NCBI GenBank assembly: GCA_024642205.1
Contig: JAHEBQ010000001.1
Location: 106,024 to 170,023, forward strand
Direction of reading: 5' to 3'
Length of the DNA stretch: 64,000 nucleotides
DNA from: Planctomycetaceae bacterium
GTDB lineage: Bacteria; Planctomycetota; Planctomycetia; Pirellulales; Pirellulaceae
The notes beneath the pieces were generated by a model. That model was not told the origin of the DNA, made no database searches, and saw only the letters and a program-made list of their open reading frames with translations. This document shows, one piece after another, positions 1 through 8,960 of the stretch (positions are counted from its first letter, which is position 1; the number at the start of each line of letters is the position of its first letter). The position numbers and the translations under genes are program-made.

Positions 1-2
1 AC

Positions 3-2198
3 AGCCAATTGTTTGAGCGCATTACTTCCAGTGATCCGGACGAACAGATGCCACCCGAAGGGGACCGACTGACTGCAGCCCAGGTCGAGAAGTTTGCCGC
101 CTGGATCGATACGGACCTGGTCTGGCCGGCTGAGATTGAATTCAAACGGAGAATCTTTTCGCGCCCCCTTGGGCTCAGGGCAGTCGCGCTTCCCGATCAA
201 CGATCCGACTCGGATCATCCGGTCGACCGGATCATCGACAATTACTTCCGACGTAATTCCGTCAAGCCACTGGAACCACTGAGCGACCATCTGTTTCTGC
301 GCCGAGCCAAACTGGACCTGCTCGGCCAACTGCCGACGATTGATGAGACCAGACAATTTGCGGACAATGAAGATCCCGGCAAACAGGAAAAACTGATCGA
401 CGAATTATTGTCCCGTGATCGGGACTATGCCGATCACTGGATTTCCTTCTGGAATGACCTGCTGCGCAACGATTACGTTGGGACCGGTTACATCGACGGC
501 GGGCGCGAACAAATCACGGAGTGGCTTCACCGTTCGTTGATTACCAACAAGCCGTATGATCGATTCGTTCGTGAGTTGATCAGTCCATCGCCTGAATCCG
601 TCGGTTTCATCAAAGGGATCAAATGGCGGGGCCGGGTCAACGCCAGTCAGGTTGAGCCACTTCAGTTTTCCCAGAACATCTCGCAGGTGTTTCTGGGCAT
701 CAACATGAAGTGTGCATCCTGCCATGACAGCTTCATCGACGACTGGAAACTCAACGACGCCTACGGCCTGGCGGCGATTACGGCAGAACAACCGCTTGAG
801 ATCCATCGCTGTGATGTACCAACAGGTGAAACAGCGACCAGCAAATTTGTTTTTCCAAGCGTTGGCCAGATCGATGGTTCGCTTTCCCGTACGCAGCGAC
901 TTGAGCAACTCGCGGCGCTGATGACGTCCAGGCAAAACGGCAGATTTCCGCGCACGATCGTCAACCGGTTATGGCACCGGATGACCGGGCGGGGCCTCGT
1001 TCACCCGGTGGACGTCATGGCGAACGAAGCCTGGTCCGAGCCCCTGTTGGATTTTCTGGCAGTGGATTTTGTCGATCATGGCTATGACTTGAAACGAACG
1101 CTGAGGATGATCGCAACCTCGCGCATGTATCGGTCTCGATCGGTGCAAGCGTCCGGGCAACTGTTGGGTTCTTCAACGAGCAGCGATTTCATCTTTCGCG
1201 GGGTCGACACCAGGCGGATGACCGCCGAGCAGTTGGTGGACGCAGTTTGGACGTTGACCGGTGCCGCACCCAGGAACATCGATGCCAAAATCGGCTCTCC
1301 AGAAGACGTTGAGTTAACTGGTAAATGGGTTTGGAAAGACGCTGGTGCTGGTCAGTCACCCGCGGGGGAAACGGTGTTCTTTCGCTATGAATTTGAAATC
1401 GATTCGCTTCCGCTTGCCTCCAGTATCGTGACGACCTGTGATAATCAGTTCGAACTGTTTGTGAATGGAAAACATGTCGCAAAGGGAACCGACTGGGCGG
1501 CACCGATCACGTCGGATATCCGTCCTGAACTGAAGGTCGGCAAAAACGTCATCCTGGTCCAAGCGTCCAATCAGGGAGACTCGCCGAATCCGGCGGCACT
1601 GTTTGCAGAACTGCTCTTGCGCTCCGACAACAAATCCGACATCGAACGCTTTGGCACCGACCAGAACTGGGACTGGACTGAGAGTTCGGTCAACGACCCG
1701 GCGGAACTGCTGAACCACGAACAGATTCACTGGTATCCTGCGGTCGTCCTGCCCGGCGCCAACGAAACCTACGAGTCAGCCATGCCTTTGGTGCAGAGGG
1801 CGGTTCAACAATTTGACCTGGCGGATCCGATAACCGCGAGGGCTTCGCTGGTTCAAGCGGATCTGCTGATGCGCTCGCTTGGCCGACCCAATCGCGAGCA
1901 AGTGGTCACGACGCGACCCGAAACGCTTTCAACGCTTCAGGCACTTGACCTGAGTAACGGCGAAATCCTGGCCGGCTGGCTGCAAACCGGTGCCAACCAG
2001 TGGTTGTCCGCACAACGGGAATCGAAATGGTCGGACCAGGAGCTCGTCACTGAACTTTTCGAGCAGGCCCTTTCTCGCGGCCCGGCTTCAGACGAATTGA
2101 AAGTACTGATTCCACTCCATGGCGAAGATCCAGCGGGCCCGATCGAGGACTTACTGTGGATGGTTGTCATGCTCCCGGAATTCCAGTTGATACAATAG
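3..2198 (+). CDS. DUF1549/DUF1553 (PSCyt2/PSD1) domain protein, 5' end outside window
   Basis: The frame is open from base 3 with no convincing start, so the N-terminus lies to the left; residues here count from the TTG codon at 9. The first 40 residues (ITSSDPDEQMPPEG) are the tail of a planctomycete cytochrome-C-like domain. A DUF1549 region follows (about 70-290), with a c-type haem-like CASCH motif at residues 235-239. DUF1553 begins near 300 (RTIVNRLWHRMTGRG) and resumes near 600 to the end, split by a beta-rich insert around 430-540 (FELFVNGKHVAKG) that resembles a carbohydrate-binding-like sandwich. Family members are exported and occur with DUF1501 proteins, one of which lies 2.2 kb downstream. 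The biochemical role of the family is not established; a link to polysaccharide degradation is inference. Confidence 0.93.
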   Translation, partial: SQLFERITSSDPDEQMPPEGDRLTAAQVEKFAAWIDTDLVWPAEIEFKRRIFSRPLGLRAVALPDQRSDSDHPVDRIIDNYFRRNSVKPLEPLSDHLFLRRAKLDLLGQLPTIDETRQFADNEDPGKQEKLIDELLSRDRDYADHWISFWNDLLRNDYVGTGYIDGGREQITEWLHRSLITNKPYDRFVRELISPSPESVGFIKGIKWRGRVNASQVEPLQFSQNISQVFLGINMKCASCHDSFIDDWKLNDAYGLAAITAEQPLEIHRCDVPTGETATSKFVFPSVGQIDGSLSRTQRLEQLAALMTSRQNGRFPRTIVNRLWHRMTGRGLVHPVDVMANEAWSEPLLDFLAVDFVDHGYDLKRTLRMIATSRMYRSRSVQASGQLLGSSTSSDFIFRGVDTRRMTAEQLVDAVWTLTGAAPRNIDAKIGSPEDVELTGKWVWKDAGAGQSPAGETVFFRYEFEIDSLPLASSIVTTCDNQFELFVNGKHVAKGTDWAAPITSDIRPELKVGKNVILVQASNQGDSPNPAALFAELLLRSDNKSDIERFGTDQNWDWTESSVNDPAELLNHEQIHWYPAVVLPGANETYESAMPLVQRAVQQFDLADPITARASLVQADLLMRSLGRPNREQVVTTRPETLSTLQALDLSNGEILAGWLQTGANQWLSAQRESKWSDQELVTELFEQALSRGPASDELKVLIPLHGEDPAGPIEDLLWMVVMLPEFQLIQ

Positions 2199-2402
2199 TG
2201 ACAATAAACCTTAAACAGGTCGTTCGGCGACCCGGGAAACACTTGCCTGATGCCAGAGCGAAGCAGAGTGTATCAACCCACTTGCCGTCTCGTCGGCACG
2301 CCGAAAGGTCACTGCAGTGGCCACGACCCAATGTTAGATTCGGCGACGAGCCGAACAACGACTCGAACCTGGAATCTTTTTTGAGACGACGTGAAAGAAA
2401 CC

Positions 2403-3767
2403 ATGAAGTTGTTCTACAGATTGTGTTGTGCTTCGTTTTGCATTCAGCTTGTCTTTTCGTTTGCCGCAAATGCACAGGAAGAGGCACAAAAAAACTGGCC
2501 GAGGTTTCGGGGCTCCGATGGAAACGGAGTGGTCGCTGATGACCCCCGGCTGCCAGATCAATGGAGCACGAAAGACAATGTGGCCTGGAACGTCGATATT
2601 CCAGGTTCCGGCTGTTCGAGTCCAATTGTGTGGGGCGGTCGCGTTTTCGTAACGAGCGTTATTTCTGAGGAAAAAAACGTGGAACCCAAACCTGGACTCT
2701 ACCAGGGCATGGGCGTTCGTGATCCCGCCAAAGGCATCCATCACTGGATGGTGTACTGTTTTGACTTCAATACGGGAAAAGAGATCTGGAAACACGAATC
2801 GCACACGGGGCAGCCAACTATCCCGCGGCATCCCAAAAGCAGCTATGCTGCCGAGACGCCGACGACCGATGGCGAGCGGGTCTACGTCCTGTTCGGCGAC
2901 GTTGGTTTATATTGCTATGACCTCGAGGGCGAGCAACTCTGGTCAAGACCGATAAACGCGAAAAGAACATTCTTCGATTACGGCGCCGCAAGTTCTCCCG
3001 TCGTCCACGAGAACCAGTTATTTGTCGTTTATGACAATCTGGAACAGTCGTGGATTGCAAGCTTCGACACGAAAACCGGAGATGAGAACTGGCGAACCGA
3101 ACGGGAGGAAAGTAAATCCTGGGCCACTCCATTGGTTTGGAAAAACGACATGCGGACCGAGATCGTTGTTCCAGGCGTCAGCGAAAATCGATCCTATGAT
3201 CTGGACGGTAAACTGCTTTGGCATTTCAAAGGCCGGATGTCGAGCCTGGTGATCCCCTCGCCATTGGTGGCCCACGGCATGTGCTACGTCGGTTCTGGCT
3301 ATGTCGGCGATGGTCATCGCCCGACATTTGCGATCAGACCCGGTGGGTCAGGTGACCTTGCAGAAAACAAAAATTTCGCCGAGAACGAGTTTATCGAGTG
3401 GTACCAACCTCAGGGTTCGCCGTACAACACGTCGCAGATCATCTACGGCGATTACCTGTACACCGTGCACGACCGCGGTTTCATGACGTGCCACAACGCC
3501 CTGACAGGGGAAGAGGTGTATGGCAAACAACGGGTTACGCCACCGGGATCGTTTACAGCTTCCCCTTGGGCCTACAATGGAAAAATTTACTGCCTCAGCG
3601 AATCCGGACTGACCTATGTGGTCGAACAAGGTCCTGAATTCAAAATCCAGCGGACCAATGATCTGGCCGAATTCTGCATGTCCACGCCCGCGATTGCAGA
3701 TGGACGGTTGTTTGTTCGCTCGAAGAGCAAGTTGTATTGTTTGACGAATCGGGGTGAGGAGAAATAA
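2403..3767 (+). CDS. Exported PQQ-like beta-propeller repeat protein
   Basis: A 454-residue protein with a signal peptide (residues 1-24, cleavage after AANA). The mature start WPRFRGSDGNGV is typical of planctomycete PQQ-like/BamB-type beta-propellers, and later blades show the usual W/G spacing (VYVLFGDVGLYCYDLEG, GSFTASPWAYNGKIYCLSES). No PQQ-binding dehydrogenase residues or haem motif are evident, so it is probably a structural or binding propeller, not an enzyme. I chose the ATG at 2403, which begins a clean signal peptide; a GTG at 2391 in the same frame would add four residues. It lies 204 bp after the DUF1553 gene and may be cotranscribed with it. Function not known. Confidence 0.9.
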   Translation: MKLFYRLCCASFCIQLVFSFAANAQEEAQKNWPRFRGSDGNGVVADDPRLPDQWSTKDNVAWNVDIPGSGCSSPIVWGGRVFVTSVISEEKNVEPKPGLYQGMGVRDPAKGIHHWMVYCFDFNTGKEIWKHESHTGQPTIPRHPKSSYAAETPTTDGERVYVLFGDVGLYCYDLEGEQLWSRPINAKRTFFDYGAASSPVVHENQLFVVYDNLEQSWIASFDTKTGDENWRTEREESKSWATPLVWKNDMRTEIVVPGVSENRSYDLDGKLLWHFKGRMSSLVIPSPLVAHGMCYVGSGYVGDGHRPTFAIRPGGSGDLAENKNFAENEFIEWYQPQGSPYNTSQIIYGDYLYTVHDRGFMTCHNALTGEEVYGKQRVTPPGSFTASPWAYNGKIYCLSESGLTYVVEQGPEFKIQRTNDLAEFCMSTPAIADGRLFVRSKSKLYCLTNRGEEK

Positions 3768-3930
3768 ATCGTCGGTGCCCGTGAAGAACGATTTCTGATA
3801 TTTCACCGGCAATCGGGATCCAATGTTGAATTCGAGCACGTTGAAATACTGCGAAACCAATTCGCGCCTCACAAGGCGACAACAGTTTCAAAATCAACTT
3901 GAAAACGAATCGATACGGATCACAGAGAAA

Positions 3931-4206
3931 TATGGACAGGATCTAAATGATGAAACAGGATCAGACAAGTGACTTGGCGAAGTGGAAGACAGGGCGCACG
4001 GGCTGAAAAGTCCAGGATTCGCGCAGACATTCTGATCATCCAAATCCTGGCTTATCCCGTTAATCCTGTTAAAACGCCCGTCTGATGACGGTATCGAATT
4101 TGACTTGAGAACGTATTTGAAGAAGTGGCCATTACATGAGAACTGGCGGTGTTTTTTTATCACGAGGTTTCGCAACTCGGTGTTTTCGTGGCGATCGTTT
4201 TCCGGG
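3931..4206. repeat. Degenerate dispersed repeats of AGGATT and CCACGAAAACACCGAG type
   Basis: The gap between the PQQ gene and the DUF1501 gene (3768-4393) has no convincing gene. At 3934-3966 the plus strand has repeated ACAGGAT words. At 4041-4073 the minus strand reads AACAGGATTAACGGGATAAG and then CCAGGATTT. At about 4140-4205 the minus strand contains CCACGAAAACACCGAG. Motifs of this kind occur as scattered degenerate repeats between genes in many unrelated bacteria; I recognise them from general knowledge and could not run a search. Short open frames here look accidental. Confidence 0.5.
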
Positions 4207-4393
4207 ACGTGCACCCCGGCTTTCAAGTTCAATCGCTGGCAGAACATAGAACATAAAATAAAAGGGGTTCCGGCTGAAATCGCTTCCAAATAACGACGCA
4301 TCGTGGGATTACGGCGTCCCCGAATCAGGAAACTTGCCCACCGGCACGCGACCGGTACGATACAATTTCGCCTCCTACAAACCCAAAATTGCC

Positions 4394-5830
4394 ATGAATA
4401 TTCAAACCAAGATTGAAGCGCGACGCGATTTTCTGAAGATGACTTCTGCCGCCGCACTGGCCGCGTTGGCGACCGGGGCGCCGCGCTTGATACGCGCCGA
4501 TGACACGAAACCGGACGCTCCCGCGGCGACGGCCGATACTTGCATCCTCTTGTGGATGGCCGGTGGAATGGCGGCCCCGGATACATTTGATCCCAAACGC
4601 TACGAGCCATTTGAAAAAGGGCTGGCCGCCGAAAAAATAATCTCGACGTTTCCCGAAATCGATACGGTGGTCGACAACATCAAGATCACACAAGGCCTTG
4701 AGCAAATCGCGCGGATCCTTGATCGCGGCACGTTGATTCGCTCGCATGTTCAGGCTGATCTGGGAAATATTCTTCATTCGCGGCATCAGTATCACTGGCA
4801 TACCGGTTACGTTCCACCGCAGACGGTTGCCGCACCCCACATTGGTGCCTGGATGGCAAAGCTGCTAGGCCCCCGCAATCCCGCGATCCCGGCCTTCATC
4901 GACATCGGCCAACGACTGGAAGGGGTTGGTGAAAAGGAAGAACTCAAGGCCTTTCATACGGCTGGATTCCTGGGAAGCGAGTTTGGCCCATTTGTCCTGC
5001 CCTATCCCGACCAGGCGATCGAATCGGTGCGGCCCCCCAAAGGCATGACGCCGAAGCGGTTCGAAGCTCGATTCAGGATGTACCGCGAGCTCGTCAACCA
5101 ACAGCACGGTGATGATGCCAGCGACTATCAAAAAGAATCGATGATGCGTTCAATGGAAAACGCTTACCGTTTGCTCAGTTCACCAGAACGGACGGCGTTC
5201 GATTTGACGCTCGAACCCAAGGCCAGTTATGACCGATACAACACCAGTCGTTTTGGCCAGGGCTGCCTCCTGGCCAGGCGACTTACCGAAGCCGGGGCGC
5301 GATTCATCGAAGTCACGACCGAGTATGTTCCGTTCGTTTCCTGGGACACGCATGAAAATGGACACACAACCGCGGCGCAGATGAAGAAAGATGTTGATCA
5401 GCCGATCGCCCAGCTGATTCTTGATCTGGAACAACGCGGTTTGCTCGATCGAACGCTGGTTGTCATTGCGAGCGAATTCAGTCGCGACATGATGATCGAA
5501 GGTGTTCCCGGCAGCACGGCCAGGGATCAGTCTCGTGCCAAAGCCGATATCATGGCCGAGATGAAGCAATACGGATTGCACAGACACTTCACCGGCGGGA
5601 GTAGCGTGCTGATGTTTGGCGGAGGAATCGGCAAGGGAGTTCTGTACGGAAAAACGGCTGCAGAACGTCCTTGCCTGGCGATCGAAAAACCGGTCACCAT
5701 TACCGATTTGCACGCGACGATTTTCCGGGCGATGGGGATCCGTCCAGACTCCGGCCTCGACGTCGAGAAGCGACCATTTTACGTGACCCAGGACGGCAAA
5801 GGAAAACCGGTGGGTGAACTGTTCGGGTAG
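4394..5830 (+). CDS. DUF1501 family protein with Tat signal
   Basis: A 478-residue protein. Its N-terminus carries a twin-arginine signal (RRDFLKM, residues 10-16) followed by an Ala-rich hydrophobic stretch, so it should be exported folded. The body fits DUF1501, a family with an alkaline-phosphatase/sulfatase-like fold: a Trp-Met-Ala-Gly-Gly segment near the mature start, GCLLARRLTEAGARFIEV in the middle, DTHENGH, and a conserved SEFSRD motif. Planctomycetes usually pair these genes with DUF1549/DUF1553 genes, as here with the PQQ gene between. The ATG at 4394 is preferred because the Tat motif follows at the right distance; an in-frame TTG at 4334 would add 20 residues without a plausible role. 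Substrate unknown. Confidence 0.9.
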   Translation: MNIQTKIEARRDFLKMTSAAALAALATGAPRLIRADDTKPDAPAATADTCILLWMAGGMAAPDTFDPKRYEPFEKGLAAEKIISTFPEIDTVVDNIKITQGLEQIARILDRGTLIRSHVQADLGNILHSRHQYHWHTGYVPPQTVAAPHIGAWMAKLLGPRNPAIPAFIDIGQRLEGVGEKEELKAFHTAGFLGSEFGPFVLPYPDQAIESVRPPKGMTPKRFEARFRMYRELVNQQHGDDASDYQKESMMRSMENAYRLLSSPERTAFDLTLEPKASYDRYNTSRFGQGCLLARRLTEAGARFIEVTTEYVPFVSWDTHENGHTTAAQMKKDVDQPIAQLILDLEQRGLLDRTLVVIASEFSRDMMIEGVPGSTARDQSRAKADIMAEMKQYGLHRHFTGGSSVLMFGGGIGKGVLYGKTAAERPCLAIEKPVTITDLHATIFRAMGIRPDSGLDVEKRPFYVTQDGKGKPVGELFG

Positions 5831-5870
5831 TCGAACGAGTACGTGGCATTTTGCTCAGCTTAACAGCGCT

Positions 5871-5887
5871 CGTTTGCGGAGCAAACG
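5871..5887 (+). terminator. Hairpin after DUF1501 gene, possible weak terminator
   Basis: A perfect 7-bp stem (CGTTTGC / GCAAACG) with a GGA loop, 40 bp after the stop codon. There is no T-run after it, so intrinsic termination is doubtful. The right arm runs directly into the 14-bp tandem repeats. Confidence 0.3.
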
Positions 5888-5967
5888 GCCACACATAAAC
5901 GGCCACACACTAGCGGCCACACACTAGCGGCCACCCACTAGCGGCTACCCACTAAAGGCTACCCACT
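5883..5967. repeat. 14-bp degenerate tandem repeat (minisatellite)
   Basis: About six units of 14-15 bp with consensus AGCGGCCACCCACT. They grade from CGGCCACAC forms on the left to GGCTACCCACT forms on the right, so neighbouring copies are the most alike, as in local slippage or unequal exchange. It lies in the 479-bp gap between the DUF1501 gene and the tRNA nucleotidyltransferase gene. The rest of the gap (5968-6309) has short overlapping open frames on both strands, none recognisable. Confidence 0.85.
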
Positions 5968-6309
5968 AATGGTCAACGATGGAATGGCGATTCGCAAACA
6001 ATTCCGCAGGGTTGCCGGAACAAACGATCGACGACCGGCAGAGTATCCCGGGGCGCCGTGAAATCGACGAGAAAAATGAACCATGGTTGGGATCAATCGT
6101 CTTGAATTCGATTCCCGCATGGATATCGTCGGTTGTCAACAGCGATCGGTGGCGTCGACATTCAATCCACGCTCCAGTTCCGAGAATGACCGTCGATTTG
6201 CCGGTCAAGATCGGACATGGGTCTCTTCGAGTTTGTATATTAGCGTGAACATTTTCTTTGCCGGGCCGTCTCGCCAGTCCACCCATTGTTTTGGTTTGAT
6301 TGAATTGCA

Positions 6310-7524
6310 ATGTCTCCACGTGAGTTCGCCATCGAAGTCGTCAAAAAGCTCCAACTTGCCGGTTACCAGGCGTTGTGGGCGGGTGGTTGCGTACGCGATC
6401 AATTGGCGGGTCGAATCCCCAAAGATTATGATGTCGCGACCAACGCGACACCCGAACAAGTCCGCGAGGTATTTGGCAGGAAACGAACATTGCCAATCGG
6501 TGTCTCGTTTGGCGTGATCACGGTGCTCGGCCCGCAACGTGTCGAACCCATTGAGGTTGCGACTTTCCGGCGCGACGGTGGGTACTCCGACGGTCGACAT
6601 CCGGATTCGGTCGAGTTCACCGATGCGCGGGAAGATGCGCTGAGGCGCGACTTCACGATCAATGGAATGTTTTTTGACCCGCTCACGAAACAGGTCCACG
6701 ACTATGTGGGGGGACGCGAGGATCTTGCCGCCCGGAAAATTCGGGCGATCGGAAATCCCCACTTGCGGATTGACGAAGACAAACTCCGAATGCTTCGGGC
6801 CGTTCGATTTGCGTCCACTTTTGAGTTTGAAATTGAACCTCAAACGATGTCCGCCATTCGGAGCCATGCTGCCGAAATCAACCTGGTCAGCGGCGAACGA
6901 ATCGGAACGGAGATGCGAAAAATGCTGGGCAGTCCGCACCGTGCGGTGGCGGTGAGACTGCTGCGGAAATCGGGTCTGCTGACGGAGCTCGTTCCGGAGG
7001 GTCGTTCCTGGAATGAACAGTCACAACACTGGGAACCGATGGTCGCGAAACTGGAACGGCTTGAGGGCGACTTTGAATGCGCCGCAGCGATTCTGCTGGA
7101 ACCGATCATCGAGCGATTCGGTATCGGCATGATGTTTGAACGCTGGAAGCTGTCGAATCAAGAGCGCAAGTCGATCAATTGGATCAGTCAAAATTGGAGG
7201 AAGCTGGACCGGGCCGAGCAAGTCGCGTGGTCTCAGATCCAACCACTCCTGGTCCAGGCGGACGCAGAACGCGCGCTGGCCGTCGCCGCGTCGCAGGCTG
7301 CTGAGCCATCCCGAGGGGTAGTGTTTTGTCGGAAGCGATTGGCGTGGCCAAGCGATTTACTTGATCCCAGGCCATTGCTCGACGGGGGAGATTTGATCAA
7401 GCTGGGAATCAAGAGTGGGCCGCGGTATGCGCAAATTCTGGGCGCCGTTCGAAATGCGCAACTTGATGGTGAAATTGATTCGGTTGAACAGGCGCGATCG
7501 ATGGCCAAGAAATTGTCGGGTTAG
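6310..7524 (+). CDS. Class II CCA tRNA nucleotidyltransferase / poly(A) polymerase family
   Basis: A 404-residue member of the class II nucleotidyltransferase superfamily, which adds CCA to tRNA 3' ends or adds poly(A) tails. The head domain has the GGCVRD motif (residues 25-30), the two catalytic aspartates in DYD (39-41), and the RRDFTINGM motif (112-120). The neck region follows with a DEDKLRMLRAVRFA-type segment. A helical body without an HD domain makes up the C-terminal half. Sequence alone cannot separate CCA-adding enzymes from poly(A) polymerases or from the A- and CC-adding split enzymes. The encoded tRNA-Leu at 22412 lacks a templated CCA, so the genome needs a CCA-adding activity. 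ATG chosen at 6310; no strong Shine-Dalgarno is visible. Confidence 0.92.
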   Translation: MSPREFAIEVVKKLQLAGYQALWAGGCVRDQLAGRIPKDYDVATNATPEQVREVFGRKRTLPIGVSFGVITVLGPQRVEPIEVATFRRDGGYSDGRHPDSVEFTDAREDALRRDFTINGMFFDPLTKQVHDYVGGREDLAARKIRAIGNPHLRIDEDKLRMLRAVRFASTFEFEIEPQTMSAIRSHAAEINLVSGERIGTEMRKMLGSPHRAVAVRLLRKSGLLTELVPEGRSWNEQSQHWEPMVAKLERLEGDFECAAAILLEPIIERFGIGMMFERWKLSNQERKSINWISQNWRKLDRAEQVAWSQIQPLLVQADAERALAVAASQAAEPSRGVVFCRKRLAWPSDLLDPRPLLDGGDLIKLGIKSGPRYAQILGAVRNAQLDGEIDSVEQARSMAKKLSG

Positions 7525-7725
7525 TGTTCTGAAGTCCAACCCCACGACGCGCCTGCCGAGCTGAACCGAGGCTCTCATCGCGAGCCATCATCGCGAGCCG
7601 GAACGACGATGGTATTGGATCGGACCCGGCGTCGACATCGACAACCGGCATTTCTCCCGGGAAAACCGACCGGATGCGCAATCATGAAATCGACAAAAAA
7701 AGCCTTGACTCGTTTACCCATCCGG

Positions 7726-7748
7726 TTTACTCTGTATCGCAAAGCCAA
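7726..7748. promoter_or_regulatory. 23-bp palindromic operator, copy 1
   Basis: Two 10-bp arms around a 3-bp spacer: TTTACTCTGT, ATC, GCAAAGCCAA. Same design as copies at 7749 and 8909. Directly abuts copy 2, giving a 46-bp tandem array that ends 28 bp before the ATG at 7800. Probable binding site for the winged-helix regulator encoded at 8425-8850 (inference). Confidence 0.65.
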
Positions 7749-7771
7749 TTTGCTTTGCAACGCAAAGTCAA
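7749..7771. promoter_or_regulatory. 23-bp palindromic operator, copy 2
   Basis: Arms TTTGCTTTGC and GCAAAGTCAA around AAC. This is the most symmetric half-site pair of the three (TTGC/GCAA core) and follows copy 1 with no spacer base. The rest of the gap 7525-7799 shows nothing recognisable. Confidence 0.65.
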
Positions 7772-7799
7772 CCCAGTCGCATCGTGCCCTTCGAAAATC

Positions 7800-8441
7800 A
7801 TGAACATTCACCGTGCATTGTCGGATATTGCTGAGATTCGCGCGCAATTGGACCGGACGGAAACTTACCGTGGTTTTCGATCCCTGGCGGTGGGGGTTTC
7901 CGTCGCATTGCTGCTAGTCGGCGCCTGGCTGGAGCAAGCCTGGGTCGCCGATCCGATCGTTTCTGTCGATCGATATTTGACGGTCTGGTTCTGCGTGGCG
8001 ATCGCGAGCGCAACACTGGCGTTAGTCGAGATGTCGATTCGGGCGCGCGTCAGTGAAAACGAACTGGTCGGAAAAATGCACTGGTCATTGGCCCGTCAGA
8101 TTTCTCCGAGCTTGCTGGTCGGGTTTGTATTGACCCTGGTGATCGTCGCCCACGCACGTGAACAACCAACCGCTTCGGCCGGTTTAATGTGGTCGCTGCC
8201 GGGTGTATGGTCGATGATTTACGGATTGGGATTATTCTCCTGTCACAAGCATCTCCCAAGTCAAACACTCGGCGTGGCAGTCTATTTTCTGTTCGCCGGT
8301 ATTCTGCTATTGGCTCACAACTGGTCCACTCGGGAGTTGGCGGGTTGGCAGATGATCGCTTCGTTTGGCGTGGGACAAACGTGTTTGGCAATCGTGCTGT
8401 TTTGGAACCTGGAGAGACGCCGTCATGCACCAGAAAAATAA
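7800..8441 (+). CDS. Six-helix membrane protein, first gene of regulated cluster
   Basis: A 213-residue protein, not assigned to a family with certainty. After a hydrophilic start (MNIHRALSDIAEIRAQL) there are about six hydrophobic segments, near residues 28-48, 60-82, 105-122, 130-150, 155-175 and 183-203. A charged C-terminus (NLERRRH) suggests a cytoplasmic end. The gene overlaps the downstream winged-helix regulator by 17 bp, so the two are translationally linked, a common arrangement for a membrane protein with its own small regulator. The ATG at 7800 is preferred over a longer in-frame start at 7674, which would place the operator array inside the coding region. Function unknown. Confidence 0.8.
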   Translation: MNIHRALSDIAEIRAQLDRTETYRGFRSLAVGVSVALLLVGAWLEQAWVADPIVSVDRYLTVWFCVAIASATLALVEMSIRARVSENELVGKMHWSLARQISPSLLVGFVLTLVIVAHAREQPTASAGLMWSLPGVWSMIYGLGLFSCHKHLPSQTLGVAVYFLFAGILLLAHNWSTRELAGWQMIASFGVGQTCLAIVLFWNLERRRHAPEK

Positions 8442-8850
8442 TCAGGATGTCGAACTGAACAACAGAAAGACATCCACGCACGATGCGTTGGAAGAACTGG
8501 ATCGAATATTTCACGAAAAAGCCAGGTTGGGGATCATGACGACGATTGTCGGTGCGCCTGACGGGATGAACTTCAATGACCTCAAAATGCTCTGTGATTT
8601 GACAGATGGAAATTTGAATCGCCACCTCAAGGTGCTGGTCGATACCGGTGTACTCAACGTAAAAAAAACAGGGCAGGGAAGGAATACCAACAGCCTCTAT
8701 CGTTTGACCAGTAAGGGTCGCCGGGCGTTTGAAAGATACCTCAACGCGCTGGAAACAATTTTGAATGCGGCAAAAAAGTCGACTGAAGTGCCGGCCACAA
8801 GACGTGGAACCGGGCGTAGCGACCAGGGGTTTTCGCCGGCGGCGGGGTAG
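8425..8850 (+). CDS. Winged-helix transcriptional regulator (HTH_34/MarR-like)
   Basis: A 141-residue DNA-binding protein. Residues about 15-110 form a winged helix-turn-helix: LDRIFHEKARLGIMTTIVGA (first helix), FNDLKMLCDLTDGNLNRHLKVL (helix-turn-helix) and the wing ending in YRLTSKGRRAFERYL. This matches small regulators of the HTH_34 type that sit next to membrane proteins. Start chosen at ATG 8425, which has GGAGAG eight bases upstream within the preceding gene; an in-frame start at 8365 is less likely. The three 23-bp palindromes at 7726, 7749 and 8909 flank this gene's transcription unit and are the natural candidates for its sites, which implies autoregulation and control of the downstream pair. 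Confidence 0.9.
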   Translation: MHQKNNQDVELNNRKTSTHDALEELDRIFHEKARLGIMTTIVGAPDGMNFNDLKMLCDLTDGNLNRHLKVLVDTGVLNVKKTGQGRNTNSLYRLTSKGRRAFERYLNALETILNAAKKSTEVPATRRGTGRSDQGFSPAAG

Positions 8851-8908
8851 GGCACTCGGCGGCAGGGCGAGCCCAAACAATGAGGCAGGCCTGGCATTTT
8901 TATGGGCT

Positions 8909-8931
8909 TTTACTTTGCATCACAGAGTAAA
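8909..8931. promoter_or_regulatory. 23-bp palindromic operator, copy 3
   Basis: Arms TTTACTTTGC and ACAGAGTAAA around ATC, the same 10-3-10 layout as the copies at 7726 and 7749. It ends 29 bp before the ATG at 8961, almost the same distance as copy 2 to its gene (28 bp), so it probably overlaps the promoter. Confidence 0.65.
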
Positions 8932-8960
8932 CATTCTTGGAATCATTGGGAGCATGTAAA

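Noticed and set aside
5883..5967. Tandem repeats as a CRISPR array
   Set aside because: 14-bp units abut directly with no unique spacers and no cas genes nearby.
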